From: APNM01 sp040361335
GTDB lineage: Bacteria; Pseudomonadota; Gammaproteobacteria; Nevskiales; Salinisphaeraceae
Direction: 5' to 3'
DNA length: 64,000 nucleotides
NCBI RefSeq assembly: GCF_040361335.1
Contig: NZ_APNM01000018.1
Location: 9,659-73,658, forward strand
This document shows positions 41,300 to 48,914 of the stretch, in pieces. The notes beneath the pieces were generated by a model, which worked only from the letters and a program-made list of their open reading frames with translations, made no database searches and was not told the origin of the DNA. The translations under genes were made by a program, and so were the position numbers. The first letter of the stretch is position 1. Each line of letters opens with the position of its first letter.

Positions 41300-41911
41300 T
41301 TACGCGTCTTTGTGTGTGTCGCTCTGGCCGGTGGGCGCGGGCGCGCCGGTCTTGAAATCAGCCATGAGTTTCTTGCGCGCCCGGAACAGACGGGTCATGA
41401 CCGCCGATTCTCCGATCTCGAGGTTCTGCGCGATCTCGCGCACGTTGCAGCCGAGCAGGACCTGCATGGCCAGAGGCTTGCGGTAGCCGGGTGGCAGGCG
41501 GCGGATCGCCTGCCGCAAGCGTTGCCGATCGAGGTCGTGATCCGGGCCGCTGTTGTCCTCGCCGGCTACAGCGGCCGGCTCGACATCATCCGCGATCTCC
41601 AGGCGCTTGCGCTCGTGCAGCCGGGCGTGCTCGCGGCGCAGTGTGGTGAACAGCCAGCTCTTGACGGCCTTGGGGTCCTTCAGGCTGTCCAGCGACCGCC
41701 AGGCCCGCAGGCAGGTCTCCTGCGCGACGTCCTCCGCGGTGGCGGGGTTGTCGCAGAGCCAGTGGGCGAACCGGTAGAGGTCGCCCACGAGAGGTGCTAC
41801 CAGGGTGTCGAAGCGCTCGCGGTCGCCGCCGGTTGCGGACCGGCGGGCCGAAGTCGCGTTCGCGGCGGCTGCCGCGATGAGAGCGGGGCGGCTGAGGCTG
41901 GCCGTTTCCAT
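41300..41911 (-). CDS. ECF-type RNA polymerase sigma factor
   Basis: A 203-residue sigma-70 family protein with region 2 (VGDLYRFAHWLCDNPATAED, VAQETCLRAWRSL) and region 4 (LPPGYRKPLAMQVLLGCN, IAQNLEIGESAVMTRLFRAR). An acidic linker, DDVEPAAVAGEDNSGPDHD, joins them. No anti-sigma gene follows; a terminator comes directly after. It lies 31 bases downstream of the ene-reductase gene, which suggests that it is cotranscribed with the TetR-controlled set, an unusual partner for a sigma factor. Confidence 0.88.
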   Translation of the reverse strand: METASLSRPALIAAAAANATSARRSATGGDRERFDTLVAPLVGDLYRFAHWLCDNPATAEDVAQETCLRAWRSLDSLKDPKAVKSWLFTTLRREHARLHERKRLEIADDVEPAAVAGEDNSGPDHDLDRQRLRQAIRRLPPGYRKPLAMQVLLGCNVREIAQNLEIGESAVMTRLFRARKKLMADFKTGAPAPTGQSDTHKDA

Positions 41912-41942
41912 GGTTCCTTTCTCCTTCGACTGCGCGTGCCGA

Positions 41943-43067
41943 TCAGGCGACGTCCTCGGTCAGGGCCGGGTAGTCGATGTAGCCGTGCTCGTCGCCGCCG
42001 TAGAAGGTGGCGCTGTCCCACTCGTTGAGGGGTGCGTTGCGGCGGAAGCGCTCCGGCAGGTCCGGATTGGCGATGAACGGCCGACCGAAGGTCACCAGGT
42101 CGCAGCGGTCGGCATCGATGCGGGCACGCGCCTCGCCCGCGGTGTAGTTGCCGTTGCCGATGTAGGTGCCGCGGAAGGCCGAGCGGATGGCGTCGACGAT
42201 CGGCTCGGGCCGGCCGTCGGCGTGGTTGCCCTGGAAGGAGTCCTCCACCACCTCGATGTAGGCGATGCCCAGATCGTCGAGCCGGGCGGCAAAGGCACCG
42301 AAGGTCGCCTGTGGATCCCCGTCGTGCATGGCGTTGAAGCTGCCGGTCGGGCTCACGCGCACGCCTACGCGGTCCTCGCCCCAGACGCCCGCGACCGCCT
42401 CTACCACCTTCAGCGGCAGACGCAGCCGGTTATCCACCGAGCCGCCGAACTCGTCGGTGCGATGATTGCTGCCGCTACGCAGAAACTGGTCCAGGAGATA
42501 GCCGTTGGCGGCGTGAATCTCGACGCCGTCGAAGCCGGCGGCCTTGGCGTTCTCGGCGCCTTGCCGGAACTGCTCGACGATGTCCGGCATCTCGTCGGCT
42601 TCCAGGGCGCGCGGGGTGGGGATGTCCACCATGCCGGAGTCGGCGCTGATGAAGGTCTTGGCGCCTTCGGGCTGGATCGCCGAAGGGGCCACGGGCAGGG
42701 CGCCGTCCGGCTGCAGGGCGGTGTGGGAGATACGGCCCACGTGCCAGAGCTGCAGGTGCATGCGTCCGCCGGCGGCGTGCACCGCGTCCGTGATCTTGCG
42801 CCAGCCGGCGATCTGCTCGTCCGAATGGATGCCCGGCGTGAAGGCGTAGCCCTTGCCCTGCGGCGAGACCTGGGTGGCCTCGCTGATGATCAGCCCGGCG
42901 CTGGCGCGCTGGCGGTAGTAGGTGACGTTCATGTCGTTGGGTACGTCCCCGGGCTGACTGGCCCGGGCCCGGGTCAGCGGCGCCATCAGGACCCGGTGGG
43001 GCAGCTCGAGGGCGCCCAGGCGGGCGGGCCGGAAGAGGGGATCGTCCTGTTTGTCGCGGTCGTTCAT
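41943..43067 (-). CDS. Old Yellow Enzyme family ene-reductase (NemA-like)
   Basis: A 374-residue FMN flavoprotein. The barrel features are NRVLMAPLTRARA-like LPHRVLMAPLTRARAS, TYYRQRASAGLIISEATQV, HVGRISH, the VEIHAANGYLLDQFL helix with catalytic His/Asn, and SVDNRLRLPLKVVEAV. NemA-type enzymes reduce electrophilic alkenes, N-ethylmaleimide and nitro compounds with NADPH. I placed the start at MNDRDKQDD after an AGGAG site. It follows the AhpD-like gene, and the set is preceded by a TetR operator, consistent with an electrophile-stress operon. Confidence 0.92.
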   Translation of the reverse strand: MNDRDKQDDPLFRPARLGALELPHRVLMAPLTRARASQPGDVPNDMNVTYYRQRASAGLIISEATQVSPQGKGYAFTPGIHSDEQIAGWRKITDAVHAAGGRMHLQLWHVGRISHTALQPDGALPVAPSAIQPEGAKTFISADSGMVDIPTPRALEADEMPDIVEQFRQGAENAKAAGFDGVEIHAANGYLLDQFLRSGSNHRTDEFGGSVDNRLRLPLKVVEAVAGVWGEDRVGVRVSPTGSFNAMHDGDPQATFGAFAARLDDLGIAYIEVVEDSFQGNHADGRPEPIVDAIRSAFRGTYIGNGNYTAGEARARIDADRCDLVTFGRPFIANPDLPERFRRNAPLNEWDSATFYGGDEHGYIDYPALTEDVA

Positions 43068-43131
43068 GCGGCTGTCGCTCCTGCTTGGAAGGGAGACGCC
43101 CGGCCCTCGGGGCCGGGCGGTCTGTCGGGTG

Positions 43132-43659
43132 TTACTGCTCCAGCTCGACGCCCAGGTTCTTGCCGATGCGCTGGATGAAATTGCCGCTGGCGACCACGAA
43201 CGCGATCTCTGCGATCTCGCGATCGTCGAAGTGCGAACGCAGCGCGTCGAAGGCTTCATCCGAGGCAGCGACGTCGCGGGTGGTCTCGTACGCGAACCGG
43301 ATTACCGCCCGCTCGGCGGGCTCGAAGTCGGCGCTGTCGAACCCGGATTCGTCGAGCTGGTCGATCTGGGCATCGCTCAGCCCGGCCTGTTTGCCGGCCG
43401 GCACGTGGTGGCCCTGGCAGTAGGCGCAGCCGTTGTAGCGGGCCGCCGTCAGGTAGGCGATCTCCCGGATCTTGTCGTCGATACCGAGCTGGTTGAAATA
43501 GGCGTCCAGCATGGTGCCCAGGGCCTGGGTGGCGGGGCCGGAATGGCCGAGCAGCTTGACCACGTTCGGCACCAAGCCCATGCCCTGCTTCATGTTGTCA
43601 TAGACCGGTGCGGCACCCTGTGCTTCCTGACCTTCTTGGGCGTAGGGAATGCGCGGCAT
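43132..43659 (-). CDS. AhpD/carboxymuconolactone decarboxylase family peroxidase-like protein
   Basis: A 175-residue all-helical protein with the AhpD-type redox motif CAYCQGHH in ARYNGCAYCQGHHVPAG. Members reduce peroxides or act as thiol adaptors. The ATG follows a long GGAGAGAGAG ribosome site, and the preceding in-frame sequence is operator DNA. It is the first structural gene behind the TetR operator at 43691-43716, and leads into the ene-reductase gene. Confidence 0.88.
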   Translation of the reverse strand: MPRIPYAQEGQEAQGAAPVYDNMKQGMGLVPNVVKLLGHSGPATQALGTMLDAYFNQLGIDDKIREIAYLTAARYNGCAYCQGHHVPAGKQAGLSDAQIDQLDESGFDSADFEPAERAVIRFAYETTRDVAASDEAFDALRSHFDDREIAEIAFVVASGNFIQRIGKNLGVELEQ

Positions 43660-43690
43660 GCTCTCTCTCCTTCTGTCGTTGGATGTCGTC

Positions 43691-43716
43691 CGATATGGAC
43701 CAATCGGTCCATATCG
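43691..43716. promoter_or_regulatory. TetR operator upstream of the AhpD-like gene
   Basis: Perfect 11-base arms CGATATGGACC and GGTCCATATCG are separated by AATC. It lies 32 bases before the AhpD-like start. Its core GGACCNATCGGTCC resembles the palindrome before the tetR gene at 44327-44346, so the same repressor should bind both. Confidence 0.85.
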
Positions 43717-43729
43717 GGGCAAAAAAATG

Positions 43730-44317
43730 TCAGTCCAGCGCCCTGAGCGTGATCGCCACCACCGCCCGCGCCTCGTCGCGCCCGATGCCCGCCTTGAGCA
43801 GGGTCCGCAGCCCGGTCATGTTGGTCACCAGATAGCGGGCCAGCGCCTGCGGATCGCGGTCAGCGGGCACGTCGCCCTCGCGCTGGGCCCGTTCGACGGC
43901 GGCGCGGAATACCCGTGTGAACCGGGCCACGCCCTCGGCCACCGCCTGCGAGACGCGCGTGTCGCGCATACCGAACTCGCTCGCCGTGTTCATCAGCAGG
44001 CAGCCCCAGCGGCTTCGTTCCGTGTCCGTGCCCTCGGCGGCGGCGTTGAAGGTCGTCTCGATGAAGGCGCGCGCGGAATCGCTCGCTTCGAGGCTTTCCA
44101 GCAAGGCGCTCTCGCGCTCCCTGGCATAGTGCCTGAGACAGCGGTCGAACAGGCGCGGCTTGTCGCCGAAGCTCTGGTAGAGACTGCTCTTGGAGAGACT
44201 CATGGCGGCCAGCAGGTCCTGCAGCGACGTGGCTTCGTAGCCCTGGGACCAGAAGGTCTCCATGGCCCGCTCCAGGGCGCGGTCCGGATCGAATTGGCGG
44301 GGGCGGCCGATGCTCAT
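43730..44317 (-). CDS. TetR-family transcriptional repressor
   Basis: A 195-residue regulator. The N-terminal helix-turn-helix reads ALERAMETFWSQGYEATSLQ, then SKSSLYQSFGDK; the C-terminal domain has a cysteine region RSRWGCLLMNTASEFG resembling the YjdC/AcrR-like TetR_C group often found beside ene-reductases. It is upstream of the AhpD-like and ene-reductase genes and has a matching operator on each side, indicating autoregulation and control of the set. Induction by reactive electrophiles (as for NemR) is plausible but inferred. Confidence 0.9.
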   Translation of the reverse strand: MSIGRPRQFDPDRALERAMETFWSQGYEATSLQDLLAAMSLSKSSLYQSFGDKPRLFDRCLRHYARERESALLESLEASDSARAFIETTFNAAAEGTDTERSRWGCLLMNTASEFGMRDTRVSQAVAEGVARFTRVFRAAVERAQREGDVPADRDPQALARYLVTNMTGLRTLLKAGIGRDEARAVVAITLRALD

Positions 44318-44326
44318 GGATTCACT

Positions 44327-44346
44327 ATAGGACCGATCGGTTCATA
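44327..44346. promoter_or_regulatory. TetR operator upstream of tetR
   Basis: Imperfect palindrome ATAGGACCGATCGGTTCATA just before the tetR start. It shares its GGACC and CGGT core with the operator at 43691-43716. Confidence 0.75.
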
Positions 44347-44464
44347 ATTGCAACCCGGGTCGTGCTTGTGCTGGCAGCAGTCGCTCAAGGCGGACGATTG
44401 ATTACAACATTCTAAATGCCGTAACAGGCTACGGAGTCAAGTGAGCCGTCGCTGGAACCGGCGC

Positions 44465-44920
44465 TCAGAAGTCCATTCGAGCGGTGTTCCGAACCAGCCG
44501 CCGGATCTCGGCGTTCTGGAAGTCGGCCAGCGATTGGAACAACTCGCGCTCCTCGTCGATCTCCGAGGCCGACACCAGCTCGCGGTAGAGGTGTTCCAGG
44601 GTGGTGTGGATGCGTTCGGCGGTGGTGGCGATATCCTCGACCGTGGTGCAGGCCAGGCATTGGCGCAACTCTTCCATGACGTGCGGCTGCTCCAGGTACG
44701 GTGTGTTCTGCATCCAGGTGTCGAGCACGTTGTGGGCTTCGCCCTCGGTATAGCGCGCCAAGCCCTGGCGCATTTTGTTCTCGTGATCGGCCAGATAGCG
44801 CAGCAGCAGGCGCACGCGCTCGTCCTTAGCCTCGCCGGCGAGCTTGCGGTAGTCCGAGGCCAGGGCCTTGTGGAAATCGATGACGTGGTGCAGCACGTCC
44901 TTTACCTGTTCGAACCGCAT
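44465..44920 (-). CDS. Small helical (ferritin-like) protein behind an FNR-type box
   Basis: A 151-residue, almost wholly helical protein. Repeated H/E/D-bearing helices (VLHHVIDFHKALASDYRKLA, LLRYLADHENKMRQGL, EELRQCLACTTVEDI and LYRELVSASEID) suggest a four-helix bundle like ferritins or rubrerythrins, but no complete ExxH diiron set can be assigned. The start was chosen at ATG 44920 with GGAG six bases upstream. An FNR-type box lies 102 bases upstream, so oxygen- or nitrate-dependent control is likely. Function unknown. Confidence 0.65.
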   Translation of the reverse strand: MRFEQVKDVLHHVIDFHKALASDYRKLAGEAKDERVRLLLRYLADHENKMRQGLARYTEGEAHNVLDTWMQNTPYLEQPHVMEELRQCLACTTVEDIATTAERIHTTLEHLYRELVSASEIDEERELFQSLADFQNAEIRRLVRNTARMDF

Positions 44921-45021
44921 GGTCGTCTCCGCCTGTTTTCGTTGTCTCGATGCCACCCGCGCCGCGCCTCGCGTCCGGCTGCCTGATGACGCCATCCTCA
45001 CAGACAGACTTGGCGCCGGGA

Positions 45022-45035
45022 TTGATCCAGATCAA
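45022..45035. promoter_or_regulatory. FNR/DNR-type box
   Basis: TTGATCCAGATCAA is a perfect TTGAT-N4-ATCAA palindrome. It sits 102 bases upstream of the helical protein gene (minus strand). If bound at the usual -41.5 it would leave a leader of about 65 bases. A second perfect box is at 49302-49315. Confidence 0.75.
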
Positions 45036-45131
45036 CTTGCGATCGGTTCCTCCATGGCCGCGCCACTCCCGTTGCGGCAATCCGGCACCGGCCGGTGACC
45101 TTCGGGCGTTGCGGATAGAGTTATTACCTCG

Positions 45132-45286
45132 GTGGCCGAATACGCGAAGTCCTTTCGCGATTTGGCCACGCATGGCGCGGCGCGTGTCCGCGCCGTGCTC
45201 ACGGGGCCATACGGCCCCGGCGGGCCATCCCTGGCCCGCGTTATTACTCCGGAAATTGTTTGTCTGTATTGTCGCCGGAGTAATAA
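45132..45286. other. Block of five consecutive hairpins, possible structured RNA
   Basis: Within 155 bases lie: GTGGCC/GGCCAC enclosing CGCGAA/TTCGCG; GGCGCGG/CCGCGCC; CGGGGCC/GGCCCCG with loop ATAC; CGGGCCA/TGGCCCG with loop TCCC; and TTATTACTCCGG/CCGGAGTAATAA with a 22-base loop. The stems are perfect and arranged head to tail. No reading frame in the block looks genuine. It may be a structured RNA, a recombination site or a repeat array; no known family is recognised. Confidence 0.55.
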
Positions 45287-45326
45287 ACAGCGGGTACAGC
45301 GGTACGAACGGGATCGCCAGCTCGAA
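45287..45326 (-). pseudogene. Short duplicate of the 3' end of the 92-residue membrane protein gene
   Basis: On the minus strand this stretch encodes ELAIPFVPLYP, closely matching YLAILFVPLYR at the end of the gene at 46909. About 30 of 36 bases match. The rest of the gene is missing, so this is a small remnant of a duplication. Confidence 0.5.
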
Positions 45327-45344
45327 CGCGGACACCGGGCTCTG

Positions 45345-45587
45345 TTAGCGACCCGGCATGCCGCCCGAATCGGCTGGACGTGCCTGCCCGCGGCGGAGCG
45401 ATGGCCAGTCCGTGAACGCGACGATGTACAGGACCACCAGATTGGCTATCGGTATCAGGAGCAGCAGGCTCAACCATCCCGAGAAACCCGCCTTGACAAA
45501 GATTTTCCAGAAGGGTGGCAGAATGATGGCGATCCACAACAGCATGAACAGCCAGTGGCCGCCGAACCAGATTGTGTCGTGGGTCAT
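45345..45587 (-). CDS. Small membrane protein, paralogue 1
   Basis: An 80-residue protein with two predicted membrane helices: WFGGHWLFMLLWIAIILPPF, then a KAGFSGWLSLLLLIPIANLV segment and a short polar tail. A second copy, nearly identical over about 65 residues, is at 48047-48283. I recognise no named family. The start ATG (MTHDTIW) was chosen by comparison with the paralogue. Conserved GWLSLL-LIP-ANLVVLYIVAF suggests a membrane scaffold or energy-metabolism accessory, but nothing can be assigned. Confidence 0.7.
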   Translation of the reverse strand: MTHDTIWFGGHWLFMLLWIAIILPPFWKIFVKAGFSGWLSLLLLIPIANLVVLYIVAFTDWPSLRRGQARPADSGGMPGR

Positions 45588-45631
45588 GATTGGTAATCCC
45601 CGGTATGAGTTGAACACGGACCTGTTCCGTT

Positions 45632-46561
45632 TCAGACGGCGCAGGCCGGTGTGCTGTGGCAGGGGGGCACCGGCTGGTTTTCCCGGCCGCGCGACATTTC
45701 CCGCGTCAGCCAGAAGCCGGCGCCCAGCAGCAGCGCGCCGCCATAGATCATGCCTTGCCCAGGCACCTCGGCGAAGATCAGAAAGCCCAGGGTCGAGGCC
45801 ACCACCGGCGAGACGATGATGTCGACCAGCGCATAGACGTTGGCGTTGAGCGACTTCAATACGATCGAGATGCCGAAATAGGCAAAGCCGGTGGAGACCA
45901 CGCCCAGGCCAAGCGCCCACAGCAGCACCGGCAGGTCGACCCCGAGCGCCGGGTAGTCGATCATCGCGGTAATCTCGCCGGGCCCGGAGACCAACAGGAA
46001 GGGCGAGAGCACCAATGCGGCCACCAGCAGCGACCAGGCGATGTCGTTGCCGGTCTCGGTCTTGCCCTCGTAGCGCATGTAGGTGACCATCGCGGCGTAG
46101 ATCGCGCCGGTGGCCAGGGCCACGAAGTTGCCCAGCATGTAGCCGCCGCCGAGCGGGTTGGCGAGCGCGATGCCGGTCAGGGCGATACCGAAGATCAGGA
46201 TATAGCTCTTTTTGGCTTTTTCGCCCAGGAACAGCGCCGAGAAGATGAACACGAAAAACGGCGCGATGCTCCAGAAGATCACCGCATTGGCGATCGGCAC
46301 CAGCGACATGGCGAAGTTGAACACCCCGCCCTGGGCCGCGATCAGCACGCCGATGATGGCCGTGTCCTTGACGTTGCCCTTGGGAAACCGCGGCCGTTGA
46401 CCGCTGGCCAGGGTGCGCGCGACGAACAAAAAGGCCGCCGCGCAGGCCATGGCGTAGAAGGTCAGGGTCTGGATCGGGATCCGCCCGTCGGTGAGCTTGA
46501 CGAACACGCCGATGGTCGCCTCGGAGACCGTGATCAGGGCCAACAGCAGCAGGGTCTTCAT
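45632..46561 (-). CDS. EamA-family (DMT) permease
   Basis: A 309-residue inner-membrane protein with ten predicted helices in two EamA repeats; VFNFAMSLVPIANAVIFWS marks the first and LKSLNANVYALVDIIVSPVV the second. DMT permeases export metabolites or amino acids; the substrate is unknown. It overlaps the CDF remnant by four bases at its start. The C-terminal tail REMSRGRENQPVPPCHSTP is cytosolic. Confidence 0.87.
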   Translation of the reverse strand: MKTLLLLALITVSEATIGVFVKLTDGRIPIQTLTFYAMACAAAFLFVARTLASGQRPRFPKGNVKDTAIIGVLIAAQGGVFNFAMSLVPIANAVIFWSIAPFFVFIFSALFLGEKAKKSYILIFGIALTGIALANPLGGGYMLGNFVALATGAIYAAMVTYMRYEGKTETGNDIAWSLLVAALVLSPFLLVSGPGEITAMIDYPALGVDLPVLLWALGLGVVSTGFAYFGISIVLKSLNANVYALVDIIVSPVVASTLGFLIFAEVPGQGMIYGGALLLGAGFWLTREMSRGRENQPVPPCHSTPACAV

Positions 46562-46818
46562 GCTTGGCCCTCGCCCGGCGGCGCGCGGGTGATATCGATC
46601 GCCTCGGCGCCGGATTCATCCAGGCAGGTGCTTTCCACCTGTAACGTGGCGAAGAAGAAGCCGAACCGGTCTTTCAACATGCCGTGCGCCGCCTTCAGCA
46701 CCGCCTGGGTGTCGGCGTCCTCGGCGATGCGCAGGTGCCCGGAGAACACGTAGCGCCCGCTGGTCAGCGCCCAGGCGTGCACGTGATGGGCGTTTTTCAC
46801 CCCGTCGAGCGCGGCCAT
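46558..46818 (-). pseudogene. C-terminal fragment of a CDF cation transporter
   Basis: An 86-residue reading that matches only the cytosolic C-terminal domain of CzcD/ZitB-like exporters: LDGVKNAHHVHAWALTSGRY, FSGHLRIAEDAD and RFGFFFATLQVEST-CLDE. Similarity extends slightly upstream of the ATG (PLNRERTM) but all membrane helices are absent. It is a truncated gene unless the isolated metal-binding domain has been retained as a soluble chaperone. Its stop overlaps the DMT permease start. Confidence 0.72.
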
Positions 46819-46908
46819 GGTGCGTTCCCTGTTCAGCGGGTTTGGGTATGTCGGCTTGCAATGGCCGCGGGGCGCAGCGCGCCGCCCCGCGGCCAGCGTT
46901 CCGGCAGA

Positions 46909-47187
46909 TCAGGCGCTGCGGTTGAACCAGCGGTACAGCGGCACGAACAGAATCGCCAGATACCAGCCGTACAGATAGGCCTCGATCAACCCGATGATGA
47001 AACCGGAGAAACTCAGCCACTCGAAGCCGGGCAGCAGGGGTGCCCAAGCCTCGTACATCCGCATGGAATCCGGCGCGATCAGGCCGAAGCCCACGCACAG
47101 CAGGTAGCTGATCAGCAACAGCAGCGACAGGCTGTTGCCCAGCGGGGCGATGCGCAGCCAATCCGTGGCTTGTGTTGCATTGGTCAT
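46909..47187 (-). CDS. Small two-helix membrane protein
   Basis: A 92-residue protein with helices GNSLSLLLLISYLLCVGFGL and FSGFIIGLIEAYLYGWYLAI, ending PLYRWFNRSA. The ATG encoding MTNATQATDW was preferred; an in-frame ATG seven codons upstream lacks support. Its 3' end has a partial duplicate at 45287-45326. Function unknown. Confidence 0.62.
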   Translation of the reverse strand: MTNATQATDWLRIAPLGNSLSLLLLISYLLCVGFGLIAPDSMRMYEAWAPLLPGFEWLSFSGFIIGLIEAYLYGWYLAILFVPLYRWFNRSA

Positions 47188-47280
47188 GGTCCATGTCCTC
47201 TTGTGCAAGGATTGTTGTGAAACCGGTGATGGAACGTCACCACCACCAAGCTAGCGAAGCTGTCAAGTTCCGGGATGGGC

Positions 47281-48003
47281 CTATCGTTCATTGCAGTCCT
47301 GCCGGGATTCAAACCACTGCCGGACGGCTGTGCGTCGGCGTGCGGGAAGTAGCCGCCAGATCAGCGGCAGCAGGGTAATCAGCCCCAGCGCCAGCACCGT
47401 CAGGAAGGCGCCGTACAGATCGCCGGTGGCCACCTCGCCGCCGAAGTGGGCCAGAGCGAAGCTGGCCGGGAGAATGCCCAGCAGGGTGGCGACCGCAAAG
47501 CGCCAGAGTGCGAGCGGCGTAAGGCCCGCCGCATAGCTGATGATGTCGAAGGAGACGAACGGCAGCAGCCGGGTGGCGAAGACAACCGCCATCAGCGTGT
47601 TCTGGGATGTCATGAAGCGATTGAGCACGCCGGCGGAATCCACGCGATCGCCCAGACGCGCACGCAGCGCCTCGTAGCCGACCAGGCGGGCGATACCGAA
47701 GGCGATCAGCGCCCCTGTCTCGGAGCCGGCGGCGACATACAGCGTGCCCCAGCCGTGACCGTAGGCGGCGCCGGCTGCGAGCGCGATCGGCGCGCTCGGG
47801 ATCGGGCTCATGACGATGGCCACCGTCATCAGGCCGACGATCAGTGCGGGGCCGGCCGGTCCCAGTCCGGTTACCAGCCGTTCGAGGGTCTCGCCGTCCA
47901 GCGCTTGCGCGAGCAGCCCCGTCTGCCACAGCACCAGGGCGGCAACGGCAAACACGCCGAACAGGCCCGTGCCCGCCGCAATTCGCCAGCGCGGCTCGCT
48001 CAC
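47281..48003 (-). CDS. TVP38/TMEM64-family membrane protein
   Basis: A 240-residue DedA-superfamily protein with about six helices. The family core is ALAAGAAYGHGWGTLYVAAGSETGALIAF (shown here in parts: AAGAAYGHGWGT, SETGALIAFGIAR), then the RLLPFVSFDIISYAAGLT segment. These proteins affect membrane homeostasis; some in metal islands are annotated as mercury- or selenite-related permeases. It starts with GTG and lies 43 bases from the second small-membrane paralogue. Confidence 0.85.
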   Translation of the reverse strand: MSEPRWRIAAGTGLFGVFAVAALVLWQTGLLAQALDGETLERLVTGLGPAGPALIVGLMTVAIVMSPIPSAPIALAAGAAYGHGWGTLYVAAGSETGALIAFGIARLVGYEALRARLGDRVDSAGVLNRFMTSQNTLMAVVFATRLLPFVSFDIISYAAGLTPLALWRFAVATLLGILPASFALAHFGGEVATGDLYGAFLTVLALGLITLLPLIWRLLPARRRTAVRQWFESRQDCNER

Positions 48004-48046
48004 GCCGGGACCCTGCGTTCAGCACCGGCAGCCGGCAAGCTTTGGG

Positions 48047-48283
48047 CTAGTCGCCGCGGGCGCTGTCATCGTGCTGGCCGGCCGCTGGCTTGGATGCCGG
48101 CCACTCGGCAAAGGCGACGATATACAGCACCACCAGATTCGCCAGCGGAATCAGCATCAGCAGGCTGAGCCAGCCCGAAAAGCCGGCCTTGGAAAAGATC
48201 TGCCAGAACGGCGGCAGGATGATGGCGACCCACAGCAGCATGAACAGCCAGTGCCCGCCGAACCACATCGTGTCGTGCATCAT
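48047..48283 (-). CDS. Small membrane protein, paralogue 2
   Basis: A 78-residue protein with the same layout as the 45345-45587 gene: WFGGHWLFMLLWVAIILPPF, KAGFSGWLSLLMLIPLANLV and a tail ending DSARGD. The start follows AAGGAG by about nine bases, the best ribosome site of the pair. Identity to its paralogue is about 85 percent by eye. It is upstream of the TVP38 gene on the same strand. Confidence 0.75.
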   Translation of the reverse strand: MMHDTMWFGGHWLFMLLWVAIILPPFWQIFSKAGFSGWLSLLMLIPLANLVVLYIVAFAEWPASKPAAGQHDDSARGD

Positions 48284-48359
48284 GCGTTGTTCTCCTTGTT
48301 CAACGTGTGTAAAAGGCCCCGGAGTGCCCATTGCTGGACACCCCGGGAACGCTCAAGGA

Positions 48360-48788
48360 CTAATCGTCCTGGTCCATCGACTCCTGGGCCTGCATGTGCG
48401 CCTGCATCTGCTCCATCATCTCCTGCATCATCTTCTTGTGCTTGTGCATCATCTGCTGACGCTTCTCCGGGTCCATCTGTTGCATCTTCTGGTGCTTGGC
48501 GTCGTCGCCCATCATGCCGTGCATATTGCCCATGGCTTCATGCATCTGTTGCATGTGCTTTTTCATCAGGCGCTGACGTTTTTCCGGGTCCTCGGTCTCG
48601 TGGATCTGCTGCATGGTCTGGCGCATTGCCTGCATGTGCTCATGCATGCCGCTTTTCTCTGTCGTGTCCTTGTGCATACCCATGCCCGAGCCGTTGCCGT
48701 GCCTGCCCGAGTCATGGGCCTCGCCGGCATGCGCGAGCGGCAGGGCCAGCGCGAAGGTCAGGATCGTGGTGATGGCCAGTGTTTTCAT
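48360..48788 (-). CDS. Secreted Met/His/Gln-rich helical protein
   Basis: A 142-residue periplasmic protein. After a signal peptide (LAITTILTFALALPLAHA), the mature part is unusually rich in Met, His and Gln, with repeats such as MHEHMQAMRQTMQQ, KKHMQQMHEAMG and MMHKHKKMMQEMMEQMQ. Regular heptad-like spacing suggests an antiparallel helical hairpin like CpxP/Spy or the helical copper-binding proteins of the CopK/CnrX type, with Met-His sites for Cu(I)/Ag(I). No established family could be named. It has a good GGAG site. Copper sequestration is the leading hypothesis. Confidence 0.7.
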   Translation of the reverse strand: MKTLAITTILTFALALPLAHAGEAHDSGRHGNGSGMGMHKDTTEKSGMHEHMQAMRQTMQQIHETEDPEKRQRLMKKHMQQMHEAMGNMHGMMGDDAKHQKMQQMDPEKRQQMMHKHKKMMQEMMEQMQAHMQAQESMDQDD

Positions 48789-48914
48789 GACTGTGCTCCT
48801 TTGGCGTCATGGTGGAAAACGGGCATCGCCCCTTTCGGGCGCACCCTGGATTGCATCATTGCGTATGGCTGTCGATGGGCACCGGACGGCGGGCAAGCCG
48901 CGGCGGCGCCGACA

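Noticed and set aside
45132..45286. CRISPR array or integron attC site for the hairpin block
   Set aside because: Stems differ from each other and have no regular spacing or spacers, and no cas or integrase gene is near. The attC core sequences are not present.
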